DNA of 64,000 nucleotides from Nocardioides luteus (GTDB taxonomy: Bacteria; Actinomycetota; Actinomycetes; Propionibacteriales; Nocardioidaceae), in the NCBI RefSeq assembly GCF_000960475.2, contig NZ_JZDQ02000013.1:78945-142944 (forward strand). The letters run 5' to 3'. Made by a program: the position numbers and the translations under genes. The first letter of the stretch is position 1; every line of letters starts with the position of its first letter. This document shows positions 38,292 through 46,845 of the stretch, in pieces. The notes under the pieces are model-generated. The model had not been told where the DNA came from. It worked only from the letters and a program-made list of their open reading frames with translations, and ran no database searches.

Positions 38292-38822
38292 ATGCTCGCC
38301 GACGACGCGTCCGCAGAGTTCCACGACTTCTTCGAACGCCACTACGCCGAACTGGCGCGTCTCGCCCACCTCCTGACCGGCGAGAAGGACGCGGCGGACG
38401 ATCTCGCCGCCGACGCGCTCGTCGCCCTGTGGCAGCGCTGGGACCGGCTGCGGGCGGCGCAGCACCCGGTCGCCTACGCCCGTGGTGTGGTGGCCAATCT
38501 GGCGCGGGAAAGGATCCGGAGCAGCGTACGTGAGCGACGGCGGGTGGCGCTGTTCTGGTCTCTCGGTGCGGAACACGTGAACGGGCCGGACGTCGCGGTC
38601 GTGCAGGACGTCCGAGCCGCGCTCACCCGGCTGCCGTTCCGCAAGCGGGCGTGCGTGGTCATGCGCCACGCCCTCGACCTGTCGGAGAAGGACACCGCCG
38701 CTGCGCTGGGCATCTCGGTCGGCACGGTGAAGAGTCAGACCTCGAAGGGGATGGCAGAGCTGGAACGGTTGCTCGGCGCGGATACGGTCGGCGAACTGGC
38801 GACAGGCGGGAGGAACCGGTGA
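38292..38822 (+). CDS. ECF RNA polymerase sigma factor (SigE-family)
   Basis: 176 residues. Sigma region 2 (HYAELARLAHLLTGEKDAAD, LVALWQRWDRL) and region 4 (LPFRKRACVVMRHALDLSEK, LGISVGTVKSQTSKGMAELE). The start at 38292 is chosen because region 2 begins about 10 residues later, as in relatives; an in-frame GTG at 38223 would add 23 unrelated residues. The stop overlaps the next gene (GTGA), the usual sigma/anti-sigma arrangement. Likely target promoters are the GGCAACC elements. Confidence 0.85.
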   Translation: MLADDASAEFHDFFERHYAELARLAHLLTGEKDAADDLAADALVALWQRWDRLRAAQHPVAYARGVVANLARERIRSSVRERRRVALFWSLGAEHVNGPDVAVVQDVRAALTRLPFRKRACVVMRHALDLSEKDTAAALGISVGTVKSQTSKGMAELERLLGADTVGELATGGRNR

Positions 38823-39622
38823 ACGACGAGATCAGCCGACGGCTGCGAGAGGCCGCCGCGGCTCACGAGCCCGACCGCGCCAGGATCCTGGCGCGCGTGG
38901 AGCGCGGCACGGCCGACCCCGGTGTCCGTCGCCGCACAGCGTCGATCGCCAGGTCCTGGCCCCGGGCGGCGATCGTCGGCCTCGTCGCCACCGCCACCCT
39001 GGCGACCGGTGGTCTCGCCGTCGCTGCCGCCATCGGCGGAGCGCCGTTGCTGCCGGCCACCGCGCCGCCCGCCCCCACGGTCCCATCCCCGACGGCGACG
39101 CCCCCGACCGTGACGCCGAGCCCGACGCCGTCGTCGCGCACCACCACCACGCACGGTCCCGCTCCGGCCCCGTCCCCTGCCCCCACCTGGGGCAGCGCGC
39201 ACCCGACACCGTCGAACGACAGCCGGGCCGAGGACGGACCGTTGCGGTCCGAGGGCTCGCTGGACCCCCACAGCACGATCTACTGGACTCAGAACAACCT
39301 GACCCTGGAGACCACCGAGCCGCTCACCTCGGTCACCGTGGAGCTGCGCATCGCCCAGACCGGCGGCGTGCGGAACACCGGCAGCTGGCAGACGCTGCCC
39401 GGCGACGACTTCACCGTCACCGTCGAGGAGCCCGGCGGTGTCTTGCTCTACCGCTGGGTCCTCGAGCCGGGCCGCACCGTGCCGGCCGGACGGCACGAGT
39501 TCGCCAGTCAGTACAACCACGCGACCGGCGTCCGTGACCTCGAGCACGACAGCTACCGCATCGACGCCCACAGCTCGGGTGGTTCCTTCGCGGTCTGGGG
39601 AGGGTTCTCCTCGACCCGTTGA
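38819..39622 (+). CDS. single-pass membrane protein coupled to the sigma factor (candidate anti-sigma/sensor)
   Basis: 267 residues. A 35-40-residue cytoplasmic start (EISRRLREAAAAHEPDRARI), one membrane helix (about 46-72), a Pro/Thr linker, and a C-terminal beta-rich domain of about 120 residues (TIYWTQNNLTLETTEPLTSV, then WQTLPGDDFTVTVEEPGG). The GTG start overlaps the sigma stop. The layout matches a membrane anti-sigma with an outside sensor. No zinc anti-sigma motif is visible and the outer domain is not one I recognise; it could bind carbohydrate. Role is inferred from coupling. Confidence 0.65.
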   Translation: MNDEISRRLREAAAAHEPDRARILARVERGTADPGVRRRTASIARSWPRAAIVGLVATATLATGGLAVAAAIGGAPLLPATAPPAPTVPSPTATPPTVTPSPTPSSRTTTTHGPAPAPSPAPTWGSAHPTPSNDSRAEDGPLRSEGSLDPHSTIYWTQNNLTLETTEPLTSVTVELRIAQTGGVRNTGSWQTLPGDDFTVTVEEPGGVLLYRWVLEPGRTVPAGRHEFASQYNHATGVRDLEHDSYRIDAHSSGGSFAVWGGFSSTR

Positions 39623-39649
39623 GACGTTCGCCGAGGAACGAACCGGTTG

Positions 39650-41020
39650 TCAGCCGCTGTTGGTGTGCGGGAATCTCAGTGTGGCTACGCGGCGGTCGAA
39701 CTGCCATCGGCGTACGGCCGCCTTCCGCTTGCGGTCGACGGTGGAGACGAAGGGCGAGCCCGCCGGTAGGGCGGCGGTGAGATCTGCGAGAGCGACTCGC
39801 GTGACGCGCGGCGAGTTGTCGGGAGCCAGGGGCGCGGTCAGCCCCTGCCAGCGCATGAGGGTGAGCCCTTCGTGGTGGCCTACCGGGTCGATCCAGTTCG
39901 CATGACCAGGGTCCCGAAGAGCGATGACCCAGCTATAGCTGCCATCGGGGTTGGGGGCTGCTTGCGCGCTCGTCAGGCTGCTCGTGTGGCTGCGGTAGTC
40001 GTAGTCGACGTACCAGTTGCTGCCCACCTGGAACCCGAGGTAGCTCGCGGTTCCCTGTCCTGCGGTGACGACCAGCGCCTCATCATCGGTGAGGCTGAAC
40101 GTTCCGGTGGTGACGTACTGGCTCTGCAGGCCGCCGGCACCCGTAGGGCGCGCAGGGGGAAGCGTGTTGGGGGGATGGACGTAGTTGTACTGCTCGGGGA
40201 TCCTCACCCAGAGCGGAGCCGCGGAAGCGAGGAAGGCAGCGGCACGATCAGCAAGTTCGTCGAGACCAGGTTCGGGTACGACGGGTGCACCCCCGACGCG
40301 GCGGACCGCCAGGGAGGTGGGGGTCTGCGACCAGTCCGACATGGTGTCGCGGATCATGATCCGGCGAGCGCCGGGCGGCAGGTGCAGATGGTTGGGACGT
40401 CCTTGCGCCTCGTCGGGTCCGGCCGTGATCGTGAAGGTGCCGTCCGGAAGAACGTGGAGGTCGGGCTCCGCCAACAGTCCCAGGTTTCTGTTGAGCCTGC
40501 CCGCACGCTCGGGGCCCGCATCATCGACCTGGAACGTGAGGTCCGCGCTGGTTCCTCGGCGACCGGTGATCTCGTAGCGATGATCGGGCGACACGGTGAC
40601 GTACTTGTACACGGTGTCCGGGTTGGGCAAGCCGGCTTCAGCGCCGGGATACAGATTCCACAGGACCCGGGGGCGATCGGGGCTGTCGTTCGCGGCATAG
40701 AGGGCACAGCAGTGCGTCAGCCCAGCCAGATAGTCCGTCAGATCGCTGCTGTCGTCGGGGTTCCTGCCGGCGCGGGTCCCTGCCAGCTCCGCCTCGAGAC
40801 GGGCGACCTCGGCCAGCACCGCTGGATGCCGCCCCAGGTCGCGCGCGCGATGCTCCAGCAGTAACTGGTCGGACAAGTGGTCCGCGTTCGGGCTCCGCAC
40901 GGGAGTCGGCGACGCGACCGCTGCGCGTGTCCCCCCGACGGTGGCCGCCGCGGCAACTCCAAGGGAGGCCAGGAAGGATCGTCTCCTCATGGAGGGCGGC
41001 CCACTCTCGATGGGGTGCAT
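39650..41020 (-). CDS. Tat-exported DUF1214-type protein
   Basis: 456 residues with a twin-arginine signal (SMRRRSFLASLGVAAAATVG). The C-terminal half has the DUF1214 pattern (WYVDYDYRSH, SYSWVIALRDPGHANWIDPV, GLTLMRWQG). Function is unknown. The start at 41020 is supported by a possible leaderless promoter; an in-frame ATG at 40990 begins directly at the Arg-rich part. It is convergent with the anti-sigma-like gene. Confidence 0.7.
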   Translation of the reverse strand: MHPIESGPPSMRRRSFLASLGVAAAATVGGTRAAVASPTPVRSPNADHLSDQLLLEHRARDLGRHPAVLAEVARLEAELAGTRAGRNPDDSSDLTDYLAGLTHCCALYAANDSPDRPRVLWNLYPGAEAGLPNPDTVYKYVTVSPDHRYEITGRRGTSADLTFQVDDAGPERAGRLNRNLGLLAEPDLHVLPDGTFTITAGPDEAQGRPNHLHLPPGARRIMIRDTMSDWSQTPTSLAVRRVGGAPVVPEPGLDELADRAAAFLASAAPLWVRIPEQYNYVHPPNTLPPARPTGAGGLQSQYVTTGTFSLTDDEALVVTAGQGTASYLGFQVGSNWYVDYDYRSHTSSLTSAQAAPNPDGSYSWVIALRDPGHANWIDPVGHHEGLTLMRWQGLTAPLAPDNSPRVTRVALADLTAALPAGSPFVSTVDRKRKAAVRRWQFDRRVATLRFPHTNSG

Positions 41021-41025
41021 GGATC

Positions 41026-41052
41026 TATCTAACCGGCATCCAAGTAAGTCAA
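41026..41052 (-). promoter_or_regulatory. candidate promoter of the DUF1214 gene
   Basis: On the minus strand TTGACT (41047-41052), a 15-bp spacer and TAGATA (41026-41031) stand in an A/T-rich stretch, with the ATG 6 bp beyond. The spacer is short of the usual 17 bp, so confidence is limited. Confidence 0.35.
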
Positions 41053-41104
41053 CTACTTAAGTCCACCAACTAGACAGATTGCCCGCCCTTCGAGGCACAA
41101 ATCA

Positions 41105-41136
41105 CGAAGGCCCGGACCTTTCGGTCCGGGCCTTCG
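41105..41136 (-). terminator. terminator of tRNA-fMet copy 1
   Basis: A 14-bp perfect stem (CGAAGGCCCGGACC) with GAAA tetraloop on the minus strand, followed by TGATTT. It lies 9 bp past the tRNA 3' end. Confidence 0.85.
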
Positions 41137-41144
41137 TTTCGGAG

Positions 41145-41218
41145 TAGCGGGGACAGGATTTGAACCTGTGACCTCTGGGTTATGAGCCCAGCGAGCTACC
41201 GAGCTGCTCCACCCCGCG
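41145..41218 (-). tRNA. initiator tRNA-Met (CAT)
   Basis: A 74-nt cloverleaf on the minus strand starting CGCGGGG. The anticodon loop CTCATAA gives CAT. Three G:C pairs in the anticodon stem (GGG/CCC) and an unpaired first position (C1 opposite T72) mark it as the initiator. The T arm holds GGTTCAAATCC. CCA is not encoded. Confidence 0.93.
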
Positions 41219-41322
41219 TCGCAAGAAGAACTCTACCGCGAACCGGGCCGAACCCAAACTCGGCGTGCGACAAGCCGGCCCCGGTGCCACGGATGAGCAG
41301 AACCGCGCCTCGAACCAAATCA

Positions 41323-41354
41323 CGAAGGCCCGGACCTTTCGGTCCGGGCCTTCG
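41323..41354 (-). terminator. terminator of tRNA-fMet copy 2
   Basis: Same 14-bp stem and GAAA loop as at 41105-41136, 9 bp past the tRNA. It separates the two tRNA genes, so each probably has its own transcript. Confidence 0.85.
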
Positions 41355-41362
41355 TTTCGGAG

Positions 41363-41436
41363 TAGCGGGGACAGGATTTGAACCTGTGACCTCTGGGTTA
41401 TGAGCCCAGCGAGCTACCGAGCTGCTCCACCCCGCG
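41363..41436 (-). tRNA. initiator tRNA-Met (CAT), second copy
   Basis: Identical to the copy at 41145-41218, with the same initiator features. It lies upstream of the other copy on the minus strand. Confidence 0.93.
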
Positions 41437-41490
41437 TCGCAAGAACAACATTACACGCGCGGGGAAACGGACCCCTAATCGGAGACGTCC

Positions 41491-44391
41491 TCACCCGCCG
41501 GAGATGAGCTCGGCGGCCTGGTCGACCTTGTCCTGGGCCTCGGCGATGAGCCGCTCCCGCTCGGCGTAGTCACCGGCCTTGCCGGCCTCGTCGGCCTGGG
41601 CGAAGAGCGAACGGGCATCCTCGAGGAGCTGGCCGACCTCGCGCGGTGAGTCACCGGAGGAGGGCGGGGTGGTCTCGGGCGGGTTCTCGTCGGGGTCGGA
41701 GGCCGTCGGAGGCGTCGGGGAGGCGCCGGTGAGCGCGACCTCGAGGGCCTCGCTCAGCGTGGAGCCGTAGCCGACACGTCCGTCGTAGGAGACCAGCACG
41801 AAGGCGAGCTGGGCATAGCCCGAGGTCGAAGCGGTGGCCCGGCGGGCGTAGATCGGCTCGACGTACAGGATGCCGTTCTTCGCCGTCGGGTACGTCACCA
41901 CCTGGCCCCACACGGGCGCCGATCCGGAGCGGTTGAACGAGGCGACCTCGTCGGCGATCGCCTTGTCCGTACGGAACTCGTTGGAGACCATGCCCGGACC
42001 CTGGGTGTCGTCGGGGAAGCCGGTGGATATCCGGATCTTCCCGTAGTTCTCGGACGTGGCGTCCGAGTCGACCGACATCATCGCCGCCAGGTTGGGGCGG
42101 TTGTAGGGCACGAAGGCAGAGGTCAGCGACCAGCGCGCGGTGCCCGAGCCGTCGTCGAGGAACATCCGGTAGGGCGTCTGCTGGTGGTTGTCGTCGTTCG
42201 GATCCTCGGGGACGGCCCAGCGCTCGTTGCCGGAGAAGAAGACGTCCGGGTCGGAGACGTGGTAGCGCGCCAGCTGGTAGCGCTGCACCTTGTAGAGGTC
42301 CTCGGGATAGCGAAGGTGCTCCATCAGCTCCTTCGGGATCGACGACTTCGGCATCACCGTGCCGGGGAAGGCCGCCTCCCACGTCTGCAGGATCGGGTCC
42401 GCCTCGTCCCACTCGTAGAGGGTGACGGTGCCGTCGTAGGCGTCCACGGTCGCCTTCACCGCGTTGCGCATGTAGTTGATCTCGTCGGTCGGCAGCGTCT
42501 GCACCCCGGCCGAGGTCTGGGTGGCGTCGTCGGTCATCGACGCGAACGAGTCGCGCGCGGCCTGCGGGTAGCGGTCGGTGGTGGTGTAGCCGTCGACCAC
42601 CCACTGGATCCGCCCGCCGACGATCACCGGGTAGACGTCGTCGTCGAGCGTCAGCCACGGTGCGACCTTCTGCACCCGCTCCTTCGGGGAGCGGTCGTAG
42701 AGGATCTCGGAGTTTTCGTTGACGCGCGAGGAGAGCAGGAAGTTCGTGGAGCCGAACTGGATGGCGTACATCAGCTGGCGGAAGTTGGTCCCGATCGGGA
42801 CACCGCCGGAACCTTCGTACGTCGTCCGGGTCTCGCCGTCCTCGGAGTTGTAGTCGAGCTCGACCGCGGCGCTGTCGTCTCCCTTGCCGACGATCGAGTA
42901 CTCCGGCGAGTCCTCCCCGAAGTAGACCTTGTCCTGGAACTTGCCCTGGCCCGAGGTCAGGTCGTGCTGGCCGGTGCGGTCACCCTCGGCCCACTGCATC
43001 TGGCTCGACTCGGACTTGTCGTCGGCGCCGCGCATGTTGGCGTAGGAGGCGATCACGCCGTTGGAGTGGGTGTAGACCGTGTGCAGGTTGGTCCAGGTGC
43101 GGTCGGAGTCGGAGATGCCGGCCTGGTTGAGCTCGCGTACGCCGAGCACGACCGCGCGCTCCTTGCCGCCGACGTCGTAGGTGGAGATGTCGAGCGGCTC
43201 GTGCACCGAATAGTAGGAGCGGCCCTGCTGGACCTGCTCGAACTCGCGGTGCACCACCGCGGGATCGACGATCGGCAGCGAGGATGCGGTCTCGTTGAGC
43301 TGCTCGGGCGAGGCCCCGTCGGCCTCGGCCTGGGAGGTGTATTCGGTGACCTCGAGGTTGTCCTTGGAGATGCCGTACGCATCCTGGGTGGCCTTGATGT
43401 TGGCCGCCAGGTAGGGCTTCTCCTTGTCCTGCTCGCTCGGCCGGACCTGGAAGCCCTGCACGATCGCGGGCCAGATCATCCCGATCAGCAGCACCGAGAT
43501 CGCGAACAGCGAGATCGCGATCGACGGCAGCTGCCAGCTGCGCCGCCACATGTTGAAGATGAACAGCGCGCCGCAGATCACCGCGATCGCGAGCAGGATC
43601 TGGTTGGCCGGGAGGACCGCGTGCTGGTCGGTGTAGGTCATCCCGTCCAGGCGCGGACCGGAGCCGTTGACCAGGTCGTAGCGGTCGACCCAGTAGTCGA
43701 GCCCCTTGACGAGCAGGATGAGCCCGAACATGGCACTGAGCTGGACCTGCGCCGACCGGGTGAACCGGTCGCGCTGGGCGGTGAGGCGGATCCCGCCGTA
43801 GACGTAGTGCACGATCATCGCGCCGAAGGTGCCGAGGATCAGCCCGGTCAGCGCGAAGTTGACCAGGTAGTGCCACCACGGCAGGTCGAAGATGTAGAAG
43901 CCGATGTCCTTCTTGAAGAACGCGTCGGTCTTGTCGAAGTCGCGCCCGTGGCGCCACATCAGATACGTACGCCAGTGACCCGCGCCGGAGAAGCCGGCGA
44001 AGATCCCGGAGACACCGGAGATGCCGATCAGCAGCCAGGTGCGGAGCGGAGCGATCGCGTCGCGGTAGCGGTCCAGGCCGCCGATGTCGTCGGCCGGATG
44101 GAAGTAGGGACGGGTGCGGTAGGCGAGCGCCGCGGGCAGCCCGATCATGATCGCCATCAGCACGCCGAAGATGACGAAGAGTGCCGTACGCGTCCAGAAG
44201 ACCGTGCCGAAGACGCTGCTGAAGTCGATCGCGTCGTACCACAGCGCGTCGGTGTAGACCGCCGCGAAGGCGCTGATGCCGAAGAAGAGCACGATGACCG
44301 AGACGGCCGCGATCGCCAGCCATCGGTTGCGGCCGGTGCTCTGGTTGCGGACCGGCGCCTGCGCCGGATCGTCGTCGTCGAAGAGACTCAT
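41491..44391 (-). CDS. UPF0182 family membrane protein
   Basis: 966 residues. About seven membrane helices in the first 330 residues (for example LAIAAVSVIVLFFGISAFAA and YLVNFALTGLILGTFGAMIV) are followed by a very large exported domain and a Pro/Glu-rich tail ending in a short coiled coil. This family is conserved in actinobacteria and has no settled function. The ATG overlaps the PPA1309-type gene stop (ATGA), so three genes from the PDZ protease onward form one operon. Confidence 0.9.
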   Translation of the reverse strand: MSLFDDDDPAQAPVRNQSTGRNRWLAIAAVSVIVLFFGISAFAAVYTDALWYDAIDFSSVFGTVFWTRTALFVIFGVLMAIMIGLPAALAYRTRPYFHPADDIGGLDRYRDAIAPLRTWLLIGISGVSGIFAGFSGAGHWRTYLMWRHGRDFDKTDAFFKKDIGFYIFDLPWWHYLVNFALTGLILGTFGAMIVHYVYGGIRLTAQRDRFTRSAQVQLSAMFGLILLVKGLDYWVDRYDLVNGSGPRLDGMTYTDQHAVLPANQILLAIAVICGALFIFNMWRRSWQLPSIAISLFAISVLLIGMIWPAIVQGFQVRPSEQDKEKPYLAANIKATQDAYGISKDNLEVTEYTSQAEADGASPEQLNETASSLPIVDPAVVHREFEQVQQGRSYYSVHEPLDISTYDVGGKERAVVLGVRELNQAGISDSDRTWTNLHTVYTHSNGVIASYANMRGADDKSESSQMQWAEGDRTGQHDLTSGQGKFQDKVYFGEDSPEYSIVGKGDDSAAVELDYNSEDGETRTTYEGSGGVPIGTNFRQLMYAIQFGSTNFLLSSRVNENSEILYDRSPKERVQKVAPWLTLDDDVYPVIVGGRIQWVVDGYTTTDRYPQAARDSFASMTDDATQTSAGVQTLPTDEINYMRNAVKATVDAYDGTVTLYEWDEADPILQTWEAAFPGTVMPKSSIPKELMEHLRYPEDLYKVQRYQLARYHVSDPDVFFSGNERWAVPEDPNDDNHQQTPYRMFLDDGSGTARWSLTSAFVPYNRPNLAAMMSVDSDATSENYGKIRISTGFPDDTQGPGMVSNEFRTDKAIADEVASFNRSGSAPVWGQVVTYPTAKNGILYVEPIYARRATASTSGYAQLAFVLVSYDGRVGYGSTLSEALEVALTGASPTPPTASDPDENPPETTPPSSGDSPREVGQLLEDARSLFAQADEAGKAGDYAERERLIAEAQDKVDQAAELISGG

Positions 44392-44996
44392 TCGTCGCCC
44401 TCGCTGTCGGGGTTGTCCTCGAGAGTGCCACGCAGCAGCTCGAGGAGCTCGGGGACCAGGTCGACGCCGCCGATGACCGACTGGTCGTCGTCGTGCGCCT
44501 TCAACCGCAGAGCACAGTACGTCGCACCAGCACGTGTCGCGCCGGCCACGATGCGTACCTCTTGCCGGTCGGGGTGCGCCTTGGCGAACTCCGCGGCCGC
44601 CTCGGCGTCCTCGGGGATCTTGCCGTCGGCGTCGGGGGGCAGCACCAGACGCTCGACGACCGCGGCGCAGCCGGTGACCCCGGCGGGCCAGGCGGTCGTC
44701 TGGAGGACCTCCTCCAGCTGGGTCGTCACCGGCACCTGGTCCTGCTCGATCGGGGTCAGCGACCCGTCCTGGTCGGGGTTGTCCAGGCCCATCATCGTGG
44801 CGAGCGCCGGCTCGGCCTTGACCAGCGCGGCGGTGTCGACGAGCGCGAAGAGCCGCGCCGGCCCGTCCCAGCCCTCGCTGGCGACATGGGCTTCGATCTC
44901 GAGCACGGCCGCGGCCAGCGCGGGGTCCGTCTCCAGGTCGAGACCGCGGCTGAGCTCAGGCGTGGGCCCGGGCGTGGGCTCAGGGGTGTCGTTCAC
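44388..44996 (-). CDS. PPA1309 family protein
   Basis: 202 residues, acidic and soluble, without a signal or membrane segment. It resembles the actinobacterial PPA1309 family usually found beside UPF0182 and the PDZ protease gene, exactly as here. Central motifs include GWDGPARLFALVDTAALV and VRIVAGATRAGATYCALRLK. Both ends overlap neighbours by 4 bp. Function unknown. Confidence 0.8.
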   Translation of the reverse strand: MNDTPEPTPGPTPELSRGLDLETDPALAAAVLEIEAHVASEGWDGPARLFALVDTAALVKAEPALATMMGLDNPDQDGSLTPIEQDQVPVTTQLEEVLQTTAWPAGVTGCAAVVERLVLPPDADGKIPEDAEAAAEFAKAHPDRQEVRIVAGATRAGATYCALRLKAHDDDQSVIGGVDLVPELLELLRGTLEDNPDSEGDE

Positions 44997-46045
44997 TTCG
45001 TGCTCCCACAGGTCGGCAGCTTGGCATTCGGGTCCTTGGTCCAGGTCTCGATCGCCTTGATGGCGTCATCGAGCGTCTCCACGCGGGTCAGGCGCATGTC
45101 ACCGTTCTCGGCTCCCTCGACGTCTTGGCAGTTGCCCGCGGGCACCAGGAAGAGCTTGGCGCCGTCCGAGGCCGCACCGGGGATCTTCTGCTGGATCCCA
45201 CCGATCGGGCCGACGTTGCCGGAGCCGTCGATGGTGCCGGTGCCGGCGATCCTCTTGTTGTCGGTCAGCGGGCCCTCGGTGAGGGTGTCGTAGACGGAGA
45301 GCGCCATCATCAGGCCGGCGCTCGGTCCGCCGATGGCCGGGTCGAGGGTGATCTTGACGTCGTAGGGGAAGTCGTAGGTCGTTCCCAGCGAGACGCCGAT
45401 GAAGGCCTTGCCCTCCTTCTCACCGGTCTTGATGGACTCGGTGAGCGTCTTGCCCTTGCGCTCGACGGTCAGCTGGATCGTGTCGCCCGGCTTGACCTTC
45501 TGCACCGCGGCGACGACCTCCTCGGGGGTGTCGACCGCCTTGTCGCCGACCTTGGTGATCACGTCGTCGGCCTTCAGCTTGCCGGCGGCCGGGGCGTCCT
45601 TGCTGACCTCGGCGACCGAGACCTCGTCGACGTCCTCGCCGAGCTTGGTCAGCGCGGCCGCGATCGCCGCGTCCTGGGCGCTGGCCATCTGCACCTGCCC
45701 GGCCTCGCGGTCGTCCTCGACCGTGCCCTGATCGGGGTAGGCGACCTCGCGCGGGTAGACCGCCTCGGTGTCGCTCATCCAGGCGCCGAGCAGGGTCCAG
45801 AGGCCGAGCTTCGCCTCGCGGGTGGTCTCGGAGACGGTGGTCATCCGCAGCTGTGCCTGCTTGCCGTTGCGGTAGACCTTGTGGCCCTTGACCTGGACGA
45901 TGTCCTTGCCGTCGAACTTGCCCAGGACGTTCACCGTCGGCCCCGGGCTGTAGATCGTGTAGGGCAGCGGAACCACCCAGGCGATCACGATCAGGGCGAC
46001 CACGAGCGGCAGGGCGACAAGACCGGCCAGGGTGCGCTGTGTCAT
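44993..46045 (-). CDS. PDZ-domain Lon-like membrane protease (YlbL type)
   Basis: 350 residues. An N-terminal membrane anchor (LVALPLVVALIVIAWVVPLP), a PDZ domain (about 140-210) and a C-terminal Lon-type Ser-Lys protease domain: the Ser is in GGPSAGLMMALSVYD and the Lys follows in GGIQQKIPGA. It should act on the outer face of the membrane. First gene of the operon with PPA1309 and UPF0182. Confidence 0.88.
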   Translation of the reverse strand: MTQRTLAGLVALPLVVALIVIAWVVPLPYTIYSPGPTVNVLGKFDGKDIVQVKGHKVYRNGKQAQLRMTTVSETTREAKLGLWTLLGAWMSDTEAVYPREVAYPDQGTVEDDREAGQVQMASAQDAAIAAALTKLGEDVDEVSVAEVSKDAPAAGKLKADDVITKVGDKAVDTPEEVVAAVQKVKPGDTIQLTVERKGKTLTESIKTGEKEGKAFIGVSLGTTYDFPYDVKITLDPAIGGPSAGLMMALSVYDTLTEGPLTDNKRIAGTGTIDGSGNVGPIGGIQQKIPGAASDGAKLFLVPAGNCQDVEGAENGDMRLTRVETLDDAIKAIETWTKDPNAKLPTCGSTK

Positions 46046-46078
46046 AGCGTCACCTTCTCATTCGGGACCAACTGCGCC

Positions 46079-46315
46079 CTAAGAGGCGTCGCGGTTGACG
46101 CGGACCGCGACACCGGTCGAGCGGTCGGGCGGCGGCTGGGGTGCTGCGTACCTTCTCGAGCGCTCGCGGGTCTTCTCCTTGCTCAGCGCGACGCCGAGGC
46201 GGCGCACGACCTCTTCGCGGTCCTGTTCGCGTCCCTCACGCCCGAGGAACGCGACCCATCCCATCGCCAGCACGGTGATGACCGCGGAGGGTACGAGCCA
46301 CAGCAGGATGTCCAC
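46079..46315 (-). CDS. small single-pass membrane protein
   Basis: 78 residues: one membrane helix at the start (ILLWLVPSAVITVLAMGWVA) and a basic cytoplasmic tail (REEVVRRLGVALSKEKTRER). The GTG at 46315 follows AATAGG; a proline-rich extension to 46348 in the same frame is less likely. It lies 36 bp after moaE. I do not recognise a function. Confidence 0.55.
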   Translation of the reverse strand: MDILLWLVPSAVITVLAMGWVAFLGREGREQDREEVVRRLGVALSKEKTRERSRRYAAPQPPPDRSTGVAVRVNRDAS

Positions 46316-46351
46316 GGGTCTGAGCCTATTTGGTGGGGGTGGCGGCACGCA

Positions 46352-46789
46352 TCAGGGCGCGCCGACCCACTCGTCGGTGCCGTCGGTGAAGGCCTGGTGC
46401 TTCCAGATCGGCACCTCGGCCTTGAGCGTGTCGATGAGGTCGCGGGAGGCGGCGAAGGCCTCACCGCGGTGACCGGACGCGGTGGCCACGATGACGGCGA
46501 TGTCGCCGATGTCGAGATGGCCGACCCGGTGGACGGCGGCGACACCCGCGACGCCGTGGTCGGCGGCGACCTTCTCGGCGACCTCCGTCAGGCGCGCGAG
46601 GGCGGTCGGGTGGGCCTGGTAGTCGAGGCCGGTCACACCCTTGCCGCCGTCGTGATCGCGTACGCGACCGACGAAGAGAGTCACCCCACCGGAAGCGTCG
46701 TCGTCGAGCGCGTTCATCACCTCGGTGACATCGAGAGCGGTCTCCCGGATGTCGAGAAGCTTCACGGCGCCTTTCTTCGGTTCACCCAT
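46352..46789 (-). CDS. moaE: molybdopterin synthase catalytic subunit
   Basis: 145 residues of MoaE type: TLFVGRVRDHDGGKGVTGLDYQAH, AVHRVGHLDIGDIAVIVATA, HRGEAFAASRDLIDTLK and the end VPIWKHQ with the catalytic Lys. MoaE with thiocarboxylated MoaD puts two sulfurs into precursor Z to make molybdopterin. No MoaD is in the window. It is divergent from the metalloprotease gene. Confidence 0.9.
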   Translation of the reverse strand: MGEPKKGAVKLLDIRETALDVTEVMNALDDDASGGVTLFVGRVRDHDGGKGVTGLDYQAHPTALARLTEVAEKVAADHGVAGVAAVHRVGHLDIGDIAVIVATASGHRGEAFAASRDLIDTLKAEVPIWKHQAFTDGTDEWVGAP

Positions 46790-46833
46790 GGGAACAGCCT
46801 AGTGCTTGCTGACGGCGGGCTTCCGTCACCGCG

Positions 46834-46839
46834 TAGGCT
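46834..46839 (+). promoter_or_regulatory. leaderless -10 box of the metalloprotease gene
   Basis: TAGGCT followed 6 bp later by the ATG. This places transcription start at the first codon. I see no ribosome site, which supports leaderless translation. Confidence 0.5.
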
Positions 46840-46845
46840 GGACAC

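Larger units (their letters stand above)
41099..41227. repeat. 129-bp repeat, copy 1 (tRNA-fMet plus terminator)
   Basis: Identical by eye to 41317-41445, offset 218 bp. It includes the tRNA gene, its terminator hairpin and 9 bp 5' of the tRNA. Confidence 0.9.
41317..41445. repeat. 129-bp repeat, copy 2 (tRNA-fMet plus terminator)
   Basis: Second copy of 41099-41227 in direct orientation. The 89 bp between the copies are unrelated and hold no gene that I see. Confidence 0.9.

Noticed and set aside
41219..41316. Possible gene between the two tRNA copies.
   Set aside because: No start with a ribosome site and no coding pattern; it is simple spacer.
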